From Methanomassiliicoccales archaeon (lineage in GTDB: Archaea > Thermoplasmatota > Thermoplasmata > Methanomassiliicoccales > UBA472), in NCBI GenBank assembly GCA_028682895.1, contig JAJRAK010000052.1, forward strand, positions 1 through 64,000: 64,000 nt of DNA, written 5' to 3'. Below the pieces are notes generated by a model. That model saw only the letters and a program-made list of their open reading frames with translations. It was not told where the DNA came from and searched no databases. Positions 40,076 to 49,270 of the stretch are shown piece after piece. Both the position numbers and the translations under genes were made by a program. Position 1 is the stretch's first letter, and every line of letters starts with the position of its first letter.

Positions 40076-41032
40076 ATGTTGGTGCGGGACAAGGGTCCGC
40101 GCACCTTGCCTAATGGCAAGCGCCCCGAGGACCGATCCATGGAGGAATTACTGTCCGCCGGGGTGATCGTCCTGGACAAGGTCCAGGGGCCAACGTCGCA
40201 CCAGGTGACCGCCTGGGTGCGAGATATCCTTGGTGTGGAGAAGATAGGCCACGGTGGCACGCTCGATCCGAACGTCAGCGGCGTATTGCCGATAGCGCTG
40301 GGAAAGGCGATACGAATGACGGACCTGGTGCTCCGTTCCGATAAACAGTACGTATGCCACATGTACCTGCATCGCCCCATGCCCGAGGAGAAGGTGCGCG
40401 AGGTGGTCAGCTCGTTCGTCGGCTCCATATATCAGACGCCCCCGGTGCGCTCTGCCGTCAAGGTGGCGATGAGGGTGCGCAAGGTGCGCTCCATCGATAT
40501 ATTGGAACTGAGCGGTAGGGATGTGCTCTTCAAGGTCGATTGCGACGCCGGGACCTACATACGCACGCTGTGCGTGGACATCGGCGAGGCCCTGGGGGTC
40601 GGGGCGAACATGAAGGCGCTGCGCCGCACACGTTCCGGAGCGATGAGCGAAACGGACGCCGTCACGCTCCAGGACCTGAAGGACGCTACGGACGCATGGA
40701 AGAAGGGCGATGATGCCTGGTTGAGGAGCATCGTCCGGCCGATGGAGGCCCTATTGGAACCGCTCCCCAAGGTGATAGTGAAGGACCACGCCGTGGACGC
40801 GGTTGCGCACGGCTCCGACCTGAACGCGCCTGGTGTGGTGGCCTTGGACGAGAACATCGAGAAGGGTGAGCCGGTGGCGATGTTCACCATCAAAGGAGAG
40901 GCGCTGGCCTTGGGCACGTCCAACATGTCCGCCCGCGACATGTACAAGGCATATAAGGGCAAGGCGGTCAAGACCGTACGGGTCTTCATTCCTGAAGGCA
41001 CATATCCCCGCATGTGGGGAGATCAGCAGTAA
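40076..41032 (+). CDS. cbf5: tRNA/rRNA pseudouridine synthase Cbf5 with PUA domain
   Basis: VLDKVQGPTSHQVTAWVRDILGVEKIGHGGTLDPNVSGVLPIALGKA. Confidence 0.95.
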   Translation: MLVRDKGPRTLPNGKRPEDRSMEELLSAGVIVLDKVQGPTSHQVTAWVRDILGVEKIGHGGTLDPNVSGVLPIALGKAIRMTDLVLRSDKQYVCHMYLHRPMPEEKVREVVSSFVGSIYQTPPVRSAVKVAMRVRKVRSIDILELSGRDVLFKVDCDAGTYIRTLCVDIGEALGVGANMKALRRTRSGAMSETDAVTLQDLKDATDAWKKGDDAWLRSIVRPMEALLEPLPKVIVKDHAVDAVAHGSDLNAPGVVALDENIEKGEPVAMFTIKGEALALGTSNMSARDMYKAYKGKAVKTVRVFIPEGTYPRMWGDQQ

Positions 41033-42039
41033 CAGCCCAGGTTGCTCTGCCCCTTCTTTGCCTTGTTGAGCGGTATGGCGGTTATGCCGAGGCGCTTTTG
41101 TATCTCATTGGCCAGCATCTCCTCGGAACCGTGGTGCGTGTAGACGACGTCGGGCGAGCATCTCTTGACGAAATCGATGAGCTCGTAGAAATCGGCGTGA
41201 TCTGAGTACGCAAAGCCCTGGTCCATGCCCCATCCCATCTTCCCCCAGGAACGGTCCCTATTGTCCAGGCACCAACCGGAGACGTTGGCGGAGCGTACCT
41301 TCCCAAGACGGTCGAGGCCGCTCTCGCTTCGGGACGTCGAACTGATCACCAGCTGCGGCGAGCCGTCCTCCGGGTCGAAGGGAAGATAATCGAAGCGAAG
41401 GTCGTCCGCCTCCATCATGCGGGTGGCCTCCAGGACCGATCCGTGCAGATGGGGCTTGTAGCTCTTCAACATGGAGATGAGCTCCTGGGACTTGCCCAAG
41501 GGATACGCCTGCATCACCGCGGAATAGCCTCGGCCTACAGTATCCTCCACCCAATCACGGATGATGCCTATCATGGCATTGCGGTCCGGGAAGCGGTAGC
41601 GCGGGTTGCCGTATGTCGACTCGATGATGAGCACGTCGCACTTCTGCGGACGGGCGCCCTCGATGTCCAGGCGGTCCTGGGGGCAGAAGTCGCCAGTGTA
41701 CAGCACCTTCTTTCCCATGTCGAGCATGAACATGTTGGAGCCGAGCATATGCCCGGCACCGATACTGGTGACGTCAGAACGGTCCTCCCGTTGGACGTTC
41801 TCTAGGAAATCCTTCGATCTTTTGCTCTTGACCCGCCCGCGCATGCAGCGCAGCGTTATATCGGAACATATGAGCGGACCGCCAGCGAAGCTGGATGGCA
41901 TATGATCGGAATGGGCGTGCGAAACGCATGTGATACCGTCGGCCGGAGCTTGGCAGCATGGGTCGAGGTAGAACTTCGTCTCACCGCAGGTGACCTCGAT
42001 GCCTTTGCCCATCTTAACGGAAAGCCCATCCCCTCCCAT
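41023..42039 (-). CDS. MBL-fold exonuclease/RNA-processing metallo-hydrolase
   Basis: VSHAHSDHMP, SIGAGHMLGSNMFMLDMGKKVLYTGDF, ESTYGNPRYRFPDR, SDHADFYELIDF. Confidence 0.85.
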   Translation of the reverse strand: MGGDGLSVKMGKGIEVTCGETKFYLDPCCQAPADGITCVSHAHSDHMPSSFAGGPLICSDITLRCMRGRVKSKRSKDFLENVQREDRSDVTSIGAGHMLGSNMFMLDMGKKVLYTGDFCPQDRLDIEGARPQKCDVLIIESTYGNPRYRFPDRNAMIGIIRDWVEDTVGRGYSAVMQAYPLGKSQELISMLKSYKPHLHGSVLEATRMMEADDLRFDYLPFDPEDGSPQLVISSTSRSESGLDRLGKVRSANVSGWCLDNRDRSWGKMGWGMDQGFAYSDHADFYELIDFVKRCSPDVVYTHHGSEEMLANEIQKRLGITAIPLNKAKKGQSNLGCYC

Positions 42040-42139
42040 TGTGCCGACTATAAACGCCTCGGCTATTTACTGATAACTAGGACATGACCGAACGTGCCAA
42101 ACGGTTAAAGGATCGCTGGAACTAGTCAACCGCTCCGCA

Positions 42140-42733
42140 TCATATTCGGCCCATGATATCTTCAGCCCATTCCATTAGGAATGGATCACTGTTGCCAGGG
42201 ATCTTATTGAAAAAAGAGGCATTTTCGATCTCATGAATGTCGACTGGTCGGATATCGCCACCGACCATTCTCCCGATCACGATGAAATTCCATCTAATCA
42301 GATCCCAATCATTGAAACAGATTTTAACGACGTACAATAATGGAATTGATGATATTTCGACCATTAATCCAGTTTCCTCGAAAGCTTCTCTGATGGCAGC
42401 CCTATCGATGGATTCACCGATGTTAATCCTACCCATCGGAAAAAACCAATCTGTAGGATGGTCACACCGAGCGACGTATGCGATCATTGACCTGTTATCG
42501 TGAATGACCATGACGACCTCCCCCGAGCAGGCAGGAGGAGAGAAATCTTCGTTAAGCTGAGATAGGTTCCAGGTCCGATGATGGACTGCTGGCTGGCCGT
42601 ATTTGCCGTACAGTTCAGATAACTGTTCGGTCGAGGGGCGTTCCTCAACGGTCGGTCTTATGCCCTTGTTGTCTTTCATCATCATTCGATCGGGCGATGA
42701 TGACGTTGTAACCATATCTAAGACTGTCTGCAT
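42140..42733 (-). CDS. NUDIX hydrolase
   Basis: Nudix box GRINIGESIDRAAIREAFEETGL; start could lie downstream of the ORF start. Confidence 0.88.
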   Translation of the reverse strand: MQTVLDMVTTSSSPDRMMMKDNKGIRPTVEERPSTEQLSELYGKYGQPAVHHRTWNLSQLNEDFSPPACSGEVVMVIHDNRSMIAYVARCDHPTDWFFPMGRINIGESIDRAAIREAFEETGLMVEISSIPLLYVVKICFNDWDLIRWNFIVIGRMVGGDIRPVDIHEIENASFFNKIPGNSDPFLMEWAEDIMGRI

Positions 42734-42796
42734 TTTTCGTATGGACGAAGAGCGTTGCGGGGGCCTTCATTTTCACCGACCTCCCCCTGTCATTCC

Positions 42797-42802
42797 TTTA
42801 TA
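42797..42802 (+). promoter_or_regulatory. TATA-like box for the RecA-like/PolB cassette
   Basis: CTTTATACC about 31-36 nt before ATG 42833; supports short-leader transcription from 42833. Confidence 0.5.
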
Positions 42803-42832
42803 CCCACAAGGCGAAGTTGCTGCGGTGAGCAG

Positions 42833-43567
42833 ATGTACCGCCCTATGCCAGAGATAGTGACCGATCCCTTGGTCCACGATATCAGCTTGGACACAGAGGA
42901 CATGCTGGCCACTACCGCCATACCTCCGGTGGACGAGCTTCTCGGCGGCCTCAGGGCGGGCACCATCACCACCATCGACAGTTCGGACCGGCTGCTGTTC
43001 ACCATGGTCAACATGCTCTGCGTGAACTTCGTGCGGGAATGGCATAAGGACGTCATCTGGGTGGATGGCGGGAACTCCGTCAATCCGTACGACCTCACGT
43101 ACGTGTGCAAACGCTTCCGACTGAGACCGGAGAGCGTGCTCTCCAGCATCAACGTCTCCCGGGCCTTCACCGCCTATCAGATGTCCACCCTGGTAGAGGA
43201 ATCACTGGAAGAGGAGCTGGTCCGATGCCATGGCGGAATGGTCATGATATCATGCTATCCCGACCTGTTCCAGGACGCCGACATGGACTGGGAGGAATCG
43301 CTGAAGCTCATGACGAGGGGCATGGGCAAGCTGCGCTCGCTGACGGAGAAGCATCGGACCGTCACCGTGGTGACGAACTACGGACTGGCCAAGCTCATGT
43401 ACCGCAAGGGGCTGCGCCCTCTTTTCTACGACGGCGTGGACCGGGTGATCGGCATGGAGCATCGTTCCGGACATACGAGGGTGTTCCTGCCTAAAGAGGA
43501 GAAGGAGATCATGTACCGGCCGGTATCCCCCAACCAGACCACCTTGGACGAATACAGGAGGCGGTGA
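42833..43567 (+). CDS. RecA/RadA-superfamily protein lacking a P-loop
   Basis: IPPVDELLGGLRAGTITTIDSSDRLLFTMVNMLCVN aligns with RecA-family 'D.LLGGGi..G.iteI.G..gsGKT' but has no GK[ST]; Walker B-like KDVIWVDGGNSV; start re-called to ATG 42833. Confidence 0.75.
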   Translation: MYRPMPEIVTDPLVHDISLDTEDMLATTAIPPVDELLGGLRAGTITTIDSSDRLLFTMVNMLCVNFVREWHKDVIWVDGGNSVNPYDLTYVCKRFRLRPESVLSSINVSRAFTAYQMSTLVEESLEEELVRCHGGMVMISCYPDLFQDADMDWEESLKLMTRGMGKLRSLTEKHRTVTVVTNYGLAKLMYRKGLRPLFYDGVDRVIGMEHRSGHTRVFLPKEEKEIMYRPVSPNQTTLDEYRRR

Positions 43568-43812
43568 GATTGGGACGGACGGTGCCCACGTACCGCCAGG
43601 CGGCCGAGATGACCATGGACGGCTGGAAGGAGTTCCGACGGGCTCTCTCGCAAGAGGACAAAGAAGCGTTCGACCGCCTTTCGGACAAGGTTCGCCTGCA
43701 CTCCTCGGCCGCTGGCTGCGCTGCCTTCCTGGACCCGCTGGAAGGAGTTCTCCTGTCCATACTTCTGGAGCAGGAGAAGGAGATAGAGCGTCTGCACAAG
43801 AAGGACCGATAG
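43564..43812 (+). CDS. 82-aa uncharacterised helical protein between RecA-like and polymerase genes
   Basis: Start/stop overlaps with upstream gene and abuts the polymerase ATG (43814); VPTYRQAAEMTMDGWKEFRRALSQEDKEAFDRL... Confidence 0.7.
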   Translation: MRLGRTVPTYRQAAEMTMDGWKEFRRALSQEDKEAFDRLSDKVRLHSSAAGCAAFLDPLEGVLLSILLEQEKEIERLHKKDR

Positions 43813-43813
43813 G

Positions 43814-45970
43814 ATGCGCGGATGGGTCCTGGACTGCTATGCTGACGAAGTGAACAACGAGATGGTCACCTGGGTGAAGACCTCCGGCGGCATGGAGCGC
43901 ATCGCCGACAGGGATTTCCGAGCCTCCTTCTACGTCAAGCCCTCCCCGGACAAGAGAGGGGCGCTGCTGATGGGACTGAAGGAGGCGGGAGTGGAGCATT
44001 GCTGGGAAAAGCACCGCACCTGGCTCTCCGGACCGCTGGAGGACGTGCTCAAGGTGACCCCGCGCGGATATCGGAACCTCGCGCCCCTGGCCAAGACCGT
44101 GGACAAATGGGGATGTCATCGGGACCATACGCTCTTCAACGTGGACCTGAGGATGGACGCGCGCTACTTCCTGCACCGCAAGGTGTTCCCAATGGGATTG
44201 ATGGACGTGGAGAGGTGGAAGAACCTGGACACCCCGTTCCGCCTGGACTATCCAATGCCGGACCTCAGGACCTCGGAGCTGAGCTTGGAGACGTCCGCGC
44301 GGCGGGGCATACCGTCCATGGACGACCGGTTGAAGAGCGTCACCCTCGACGACGTTGTGATCGAAGGGAAGGAGACCGACGTACTGGAACGGCTTCAGGA
44401 GGCCATACGTGAGAGGGACCCGGACGTGCTGGTGACGGACGGAGGGGACAGCTTTCATCTGCCGTTCCTGGAGAAGTGCGCCCAGCGCAACGAGATGGAA
44501 CTGGAGCTGGGTAGAGAGGAGGGAAAGCGCTTGGGAAAAGGAAAGAGCTACTTCACTTATGGGCGCATCCTATACAAACCGCCGGCATACAAGCTGCGCG
44601 GGCGGATGCATCTGGACAAAGGCTCATCGTTCATATTCCAAGAGGGCGGGATGCCGGGGCTGGCCGACCTGAGCCGCATGTCGAGGATATCGCCGCAGGA
44701 TATGGCCCGCATGTCGCCGGGCAGCGCCATCAGCGCCATGCAGTTGAACGAAGCGATGCGCACTGGTACGCTGGTCATGTGGAAGAAGAACCTGCCGGAG
44801 GACTTCAAGACCGCGGCCGACCTGGTGGCCTCGGACCGAGGAGGACTTATCTACGAACCCAAGGTCGGGCTGCACGAGAAGGTGCATGAGGTGGACTTCA
44901 CCTCCCTCTACCCGAGCATCATGGTGCGCCACAACATCTCGCCGGAGACGCTGAACTGCGAGTGTTGCTCCGGGGCCGGGGAACCGGTGCCTGGGCTCGG
45001 GTACTGGACCTGCTCCAAGAAGGTCGGAATGCTGCCCCGGGTGCTGGAGCCCGTGATCCGTCGCCGCATAGCGCTGAAGCGCCTGAAGAAGGAGGGCGGA
45101 CGGCATGCGGAGATGTACGATCAGCGGGCGAAGGTCCTCAAGTGGTTGCTGGTGACCTGCTTCGGTTATACTGGCTATCGCAACGCTCGCTTCGGGCGGA
45201 TAGAATGCCATGAATCGATCAACGCCCACGGACGGGACATATTGCTGAGATCGGCCGAAATAGCCGAGCGCCGCGGGTTCCGCATCCTGCACGGCATCGT
45301 GGACTCGCTGTGGCTGGAAGGTGACGGGGACGTGGGATCGTACTGTCAGGAGATCGGAATGCGCATGCAGATACCCCTGGCGTACGAGGGCGAGTACAAG
45401 TGGATCGTGTTCCTGCCCAACCTGACGAACGGCGCCGGCGCATTGAACCGTTATTATGGCGCGTTCCAGGACGGGGAGGTCAAGATCAGAGGGATAGCGT
45501 TGCGGAGGAGGGACACCTGCATCCTGGCCCGGGACCTTCAGCAGGGCATGCTGGACCGTTTGTCGTCGGGGGAGGACGCCGAGGGCTTCCGTCACCGCAT
45601 ACCGGAGGCGCTGGACGTCCTGGACGGTCATATGAGAAAGCTCAGGGACGGTTCCGCTCCGTTGGAGAAGCTGGTGCTGTCCAGGCGCATCACCCGCGAG
45701 CTTTCGGAGTACCGGCAGAGGAACGACCAGTACCGGGCGTTGTGCCAGTTGGAGGACCAGGGATTCCGCACGCCACCTGGAGAGGCCGTCGAGTTCATCA
45801 TGACCAAGGGGAAGGAGGTCAAGGTGGCGCAGTTCATGGACGGGGAGGAGGAGTATGACGCCGAACGTTACGCTGAGCTTCTCTTCCGTGCTGCTGGTGA
45901 GCTCTTATCGCCGTTCGAGCTGGGCCAGGACCGCCTACGCGATTTCTATCGCAGGAACGGGACGAAGTAA
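43814..45970 (+). CDS. Divergent family-B DNA polymerase (PolB2-like) with altered catalytic motifs
   Basis: Motif A DFTSLYPSIM intact; motif B KWLLVTCFGYTGY; motif C HGIVDS instead of YGDTDS; exo region lacks DIE and has DGGDSFHLPF. Confidence 0.87.
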   Translation: MRGWVLDCYADEVNNEMVTWVKTSGGMERIADRDFRASFYVKPSPDKRGALLMGLKEAGVEHCWEKHRTWLSGPLEDVLKVTPRGYRNLAPLAKTVDKWGCHRDHTLFNVDLRMDARYFLHRKVFPMGLMDVERWKNLDTPFRLDYPMPDLRTSELSLETSARRGIPSMDDRLKSVTLDDVVIEGKETDVLERLQEAIRERDPDVLVTDGGDSFHLPFLEKCAQRNEMELELGREEGKRLGKGKSYFTYGRILYKPPAYKLRGRMHLDKGSSFIFQEGGMPGLADLSRMSRISPQDMARMSPGSAISAMQLNEAMRTGTLVMWKKNLPEDFKTAADLVASDRGGLIYEPKVGLHEKVHEVDFTSLYPSIMVRHNISPETLNCECCSGAGEPVPGLGYWTCSKKVGMLPRVLEPVIRRRIALKRLKKEGGRHAEMYDQRAKVLKWLLVTCFGYTGYRNARFGRIECHESINAHGRDILLRSAEIAERRGFRILHGIVDSLWLEGDGDVGSYCQEIGMRMQIPLAYEGEYKWIVFLPNLTNGAGALNRYYGAFQDGEVKIRGIALRRRDTCILARDLQQGMLDRLSSGEDAEGFRHRIPEALDVLDGHMRKLRDGSAPLEKLVLSRRITRELSEYRQRNDQYRALCQLEDQGFRTPPGEAVEFIMTKGKEVKVAQFMDGEEEYDAERYAELLFRAAGELLSPFELGQDRLRDFYRRNGTK

Positions 45971-47481
45971 TAGAGCAGTATCGGCAGGAGCAAGCAGCCA
46001 GTGAGATGCACCCTGCTAACGCCGACCTTTGCCGGTACCATGCCGACCAGTGTGGACAGCATCAGCAGGAGCAGGCCGGCCGGCCCGGCCAGGAAGAACG
46101 ACAGTATCACCATGCCCACGAGCGCGACCCGGTTCATGCGGGTGAGGTCCCGACCCTGCGCCTGGCGCAGCAGCTTGGCGCCCAGCCTCATAGTAATGAT
46201 GTAGGAAAGGAGCGAAGAGATCATCACGCAGAGGAGCAGCGACGGCAGCGAGCTGACGTCGATCGATGGCATGGCCTCCTGCATCGCCAGGAGCGTCCCG
46301 CTCCGTCCTTTTCCCAGGAGCAGCAGCGTCCCCAGCCCCAGCACCGAGGCGGCGGTGGCCACGGACGATACCGTCGAGATGAAACCCTCTGGACCGTCCT
46401 CCCTGGAACGGTGCACCATCGTCGTGAGCACCGCCCCGGCCGTGGCCGTGACGCCTGGAAGGAAGCCGACCAGTCCGCCCATGAACGACCCTTTGAGCGC
46501 CCCGACGACGGACGGCGGTTCGCCTGGTTCGGCATCCTGCGCGGGCATGCGCCCGCTGCTGGAGCCGATGAGCAGCGGCAATCCGAAAAGACCGGTGAAC
46601 AGGGGCATCAGCATGTTGCCCTCCATCCCCTTCCAGATGTCCTCCCCGGGAACGAGGCCGTCCATGGCCATGACGCCCAAGGCACCGGACAGCAGGAAAA
46701 GGACGATGCACCAGACGGTAATGAGGGAGCGGTCCCTGCGAACGGTCCAATGGCCCAGGAGAACTTGCCTCCCCGGCCGGAGCCCTCTTCCTTTTATCGG
46801 GAACGTCTGCAGCGGTGTGCGCACCTGCCAGCGACCTCGCCACCTATACACGTCGCCTATCACCCGGGCGGAATCGCCATGCACCGGAACATGCCTCTTC
46901 AGGGAGATCGTGCTGGTCATGGACGATCGCCCGTCGCGCATGTCCAGTGCTGCTTTTGGATCGCCCTTGCTCCCCTCGGCCCATATCAGCAGGAACGGGA
47001 CGGCCAGCAGAATGAATGGTATCACTGGCGTCAACGAGGTGAGGGCATCTGTGACCTGGACGTGCATGAGAGGCAGAGGCAGCAGCACCAGCATCCCGGC
47101 CATGGCCCCGACCAGACTGCCCTGGGCCGCGGCCTGTAACGCGCTAAGTCCTTTTCCTTCCAATAGCAGACGATGGGATGGAAGCACTGACAAGCATTCC
47201 GTCTCGTCCGGCACGCCCATTATCAATGAGGGTATGAAGTCTAGGAAGGAATGACATATCGCCGCCGAGAGTATCGTGCATGCCAGTAGCAGCGCCGGCG
47301 ATACGGCGCAACCGGTGGTATGGCACATGCTATCGAGTATGGGCGAGAGCGCCGGGACCGTCATGATCAATAGAACGGCAAGCGTGTTCACATGTATGCC
47401 CGGCGCCAGCCCGGACAACGCTCCCAGGGCCATGCCGAACAGGGTGAAGTAGAGCACCATGAGCAGGTCCGCACCGAACAT
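45946..47481 (-). CDS. TctA-family (DUF112-like) archaeal membrane permease
   Basis: GALSGLAPGIHVNT, SLIMGVPDETECLSVLPSHRLLLEGKG, GSFMGGLVGFLPGVTATAGAVLT repeats; polytopic. Confidence 0.8.
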   Translation of the reverse strand: MFGADLLMVLYFTLFGMALGALSGLAPGIHVNTLAVLLIMTVPALSPILDSMCHTTGCAVSPALLLACTILSAAICHSFLDFIPSLIMGVPDETECLSVLPSHRLLLEGKGLSALQAAAQGSLVGAMAGMLVLLPLPLMHVQVTDALTSLTPVIPFILLAVPFLLIWAEGSKGDPKAALDMRDGRSSMTSTISLKRHVPVHGDSARVIGDVYRWRGRWQVRTPLQTFPIKGRGLRPGRQVLLGHWTVRRDRSLITVWCIVLFLLSGALGVMAMDGLVPGEDIWKGMEGNMLMPLFTGLFGLPLLIGSSSGRMPAQDAEPGEPPSVVGALKGSFMGGLVGFLPGVTATAGAVLTTMVHRSREDGPEGFISTVSSVATAASVLGLGTLLLLGKGRSGTLLAMQEAMPSIDVSSLPSLLLCVMISSLLSYIITMRLGAKLLRQAQGRDLTRMNRVALVGMVILSFFLAGPAGLLLLMLSTLVGMVPAKVGVSRVHLTGCLLLPILLYYFVPFLR

Positions 47482-47576
47482 GGGCGCCCATCCGTCGGCG
47501 TAAGATAGAGGGATGGCCTTGCAGTGATGCTACCGACGCTTATCCCTAATATATGAAAGGCCATCCATCATCGTCC

Positions 47577-48485
47577 ATGCCAGCGGTCAGAGCGGAAGGG
47601 TTGACGAAGAAGTACGATGACCTTGTAGCTGTCAACGGCATCGACTTTACCATAGATGAGGGCGAGTGCTTCGGTTTCCTCGGTCCGAACGGAGCGGGGA
47701 AGAGCACCACCATGCGCATGATCCATTGCGGCAGCCCAGTGACCTCCGGCAAGCTGGAAGTGCTGGGCATGGACGTGACCGCGTCCCCGCGCGATATCAA
47801 GGCCGCCATAGGCGTCGCCCCGCAGGAGAACAATCTGGACCCGGACTTTACCGTGCGCCAGAACCTTACCGTCTACGCGCGTTATTTTGACATCCCTAAG
47901 AATGAGGCGATGGTCCGCGCCGATAGGCTGCTGGACTTCATGCAGCTGAGCGAGAAGAAGGACGAGAGAATCCAGGATATCTCCGGCGGCATGAAGAGAA
48001 GGCTCATAATCGCCCGGGCCATGATGAACGACCCCAAGCTGCTGATCCTGGACGAACCGACGACCGGACTGGACCCGCAGGCCAGGCATCTCATCTGGGA
48101 GAGGGTCCGCGAGCTGAAACGGAACAAGGTGACCGTCATACTCACCACCCATTACATGGATGAGGCGGAGCGGCTCTGTGACCGTTTGGTCATAATCGAC
48201 CACGGCAAGATCATACTGCAGGGCAGGCCCAGGGACCTCATTGACGAGGTCATAGGCACGGAAGTGGTCGAGATCGACGTGCCTACGGACGAGATGGAAT
48301 CGTTCGCCAAGGAAAAGGGATGGCAGTATGAGCGGACCATCGACCGCCTGTTGATATACACTGACGAAGGACAGCATGTGGCCGCCGACCTCAAGGGAAG
48401 GTTCTCCATGAGCTACTGCCTGATCAGGAACGCCACCCTGGAGGACGTCTTCCTCCGCACTACCGGCAGGGGGCTGGTCGAATGA
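47577..48485 (+). CDS. ABC transporter ATP-binding protein (ABC-2/DrrA type)
   Basis: GFLGPNGAGKSTTMRM, SGGMKRRLIIARAMMNDPKLLILDEPTTGLDP; start ATG 47577 likely. Confidence 0.95.
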   Translation: MPAVRAEGLTKKYDDLVAVNGIDFTIDEGECFGFLGPNGAGKSTTMRMIHCGSPVTSGKLEVLGMDVTASPRDIKAAIGVAPQENNLDPDFTVRQNLTVYARYFDIPKNEAMVRADRLLDFMQLSEKKDERIQDISGGMKRRLIIARAMMNDPKLLILDEPTTGLDPQARHLIWERVRELKRNKVTVILTTHYMDEAERLCDRLVIIDHGKIILQGRPRDLIDEVIGTEVVEIDVPTDEMESFAKEKGWQYERTIDRLLIYTDEGQHVAADLKGRFSMSYCLIRNATLEDVFLRTTGRGLVE

Positions 48486-49270
48486 GCATGCCCCTCAACA
48501 TATCCTGGCGCTCCATCGCCCTGTGGAAAAGGAACAGGGACGTGTTCCTCCATACCTGGAAGACGAACTTCGTGCCGCCGTTCCTGGAGCCGATATTGTA
48601 CCTGGTGGCCATGGGAATGGGCTTCGGGGCGCTGATACAGGGCGATATAGAGTATCACGGCCAGAGCGTGGAGTACATCAAGTTCCTGGCCCCTGGCCTC
48701 GTGGCCATAAGCATCATGTACGGGGCCTTCTTCGAGTGCACCTACAGTTCGTTCGTGCGCATGTACTACCAGAAGACATTCGACGCCATCATGGCGACCC
48801 CGTTATCATTGGAGGACATCATCGCAGGCGAGATCCTCTGGGGCGCCACCAAGAGCTTCATCAACGCCACCATCGTGCTGCTCGTCATCTCGGTGCTCGG
48901 TTACGCCACGCTGCCCGGGCTCTTGCTGATACCTGTGATCGCATTCGTGGGCGGGCTCATGTTCGCCTCACTGGCGATGCTGTTCACCGCGCTGGTGCCG
49001 AACATGGACTCGTTCAATTACCCGTTCTTCCTGTTCATAACGCCCATGTTCCTGTTCAGCGGGACGTTCTTCCCGCTCAGCGTGCTGCCGCAGTGGGGCC
49101 AGGACCTGGCGATGACATTGCCGCTGACACATATATCCAACATGGTGCGTGACCTATCGTACAACATGTTCAGCACCGATGTGGCACTGGGAGCGGTCTA
49201 TATCGTCATATTGACCGCGGTTACTTTCGTGGCCTCGGTGCAATTGATGAAGAAGAGATTGATCAACTGA
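48482..49270 (+). CDS. ABC-2 type transporter permease
   Basis: Overlaps upstream ATPase by 4 nt; six-TM ABC-2 pattern, FLFSGTFFPLSVLPQWGQDLAMTLPLTH. Confidence 0.92.
   Translation: MSMPLNISWRSIALWKRNRDVFLHTWKTNFVPPFLEPILYLVAMGMGFGALIQGDIEYHGQSVEYIKFLAPGLVAISIMYGAFFECTYSSFVRMYYQKTFDAIMATPLSLEDIIAGEILWGATKSFINATIVLLVISVLGYATLPGLLLIPVIAFVGGLMFASLAMLFTALVPNMDSFNYPFFLFITPMFLFSGTFFPLSVLPQWGQDLAMTLPLTHISNMVRDLSYNMFSTDVALGAVYIVILTAVTFVASVQLMKKRLIN

Noticed and set aside
43250-44458. 402-aa minus-strand ORF opposite the polymerase cassette
   Set aside because: Shadow ORF spanning three well-supported plus-strand genes.
46006-47254. Two long plus-strand ORFs (377 and 327 aa) opposite the TctA-like gene
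   Set aside because: Compositionally biased shadow ORFs; minus strand encodes a clear polytopic permease.
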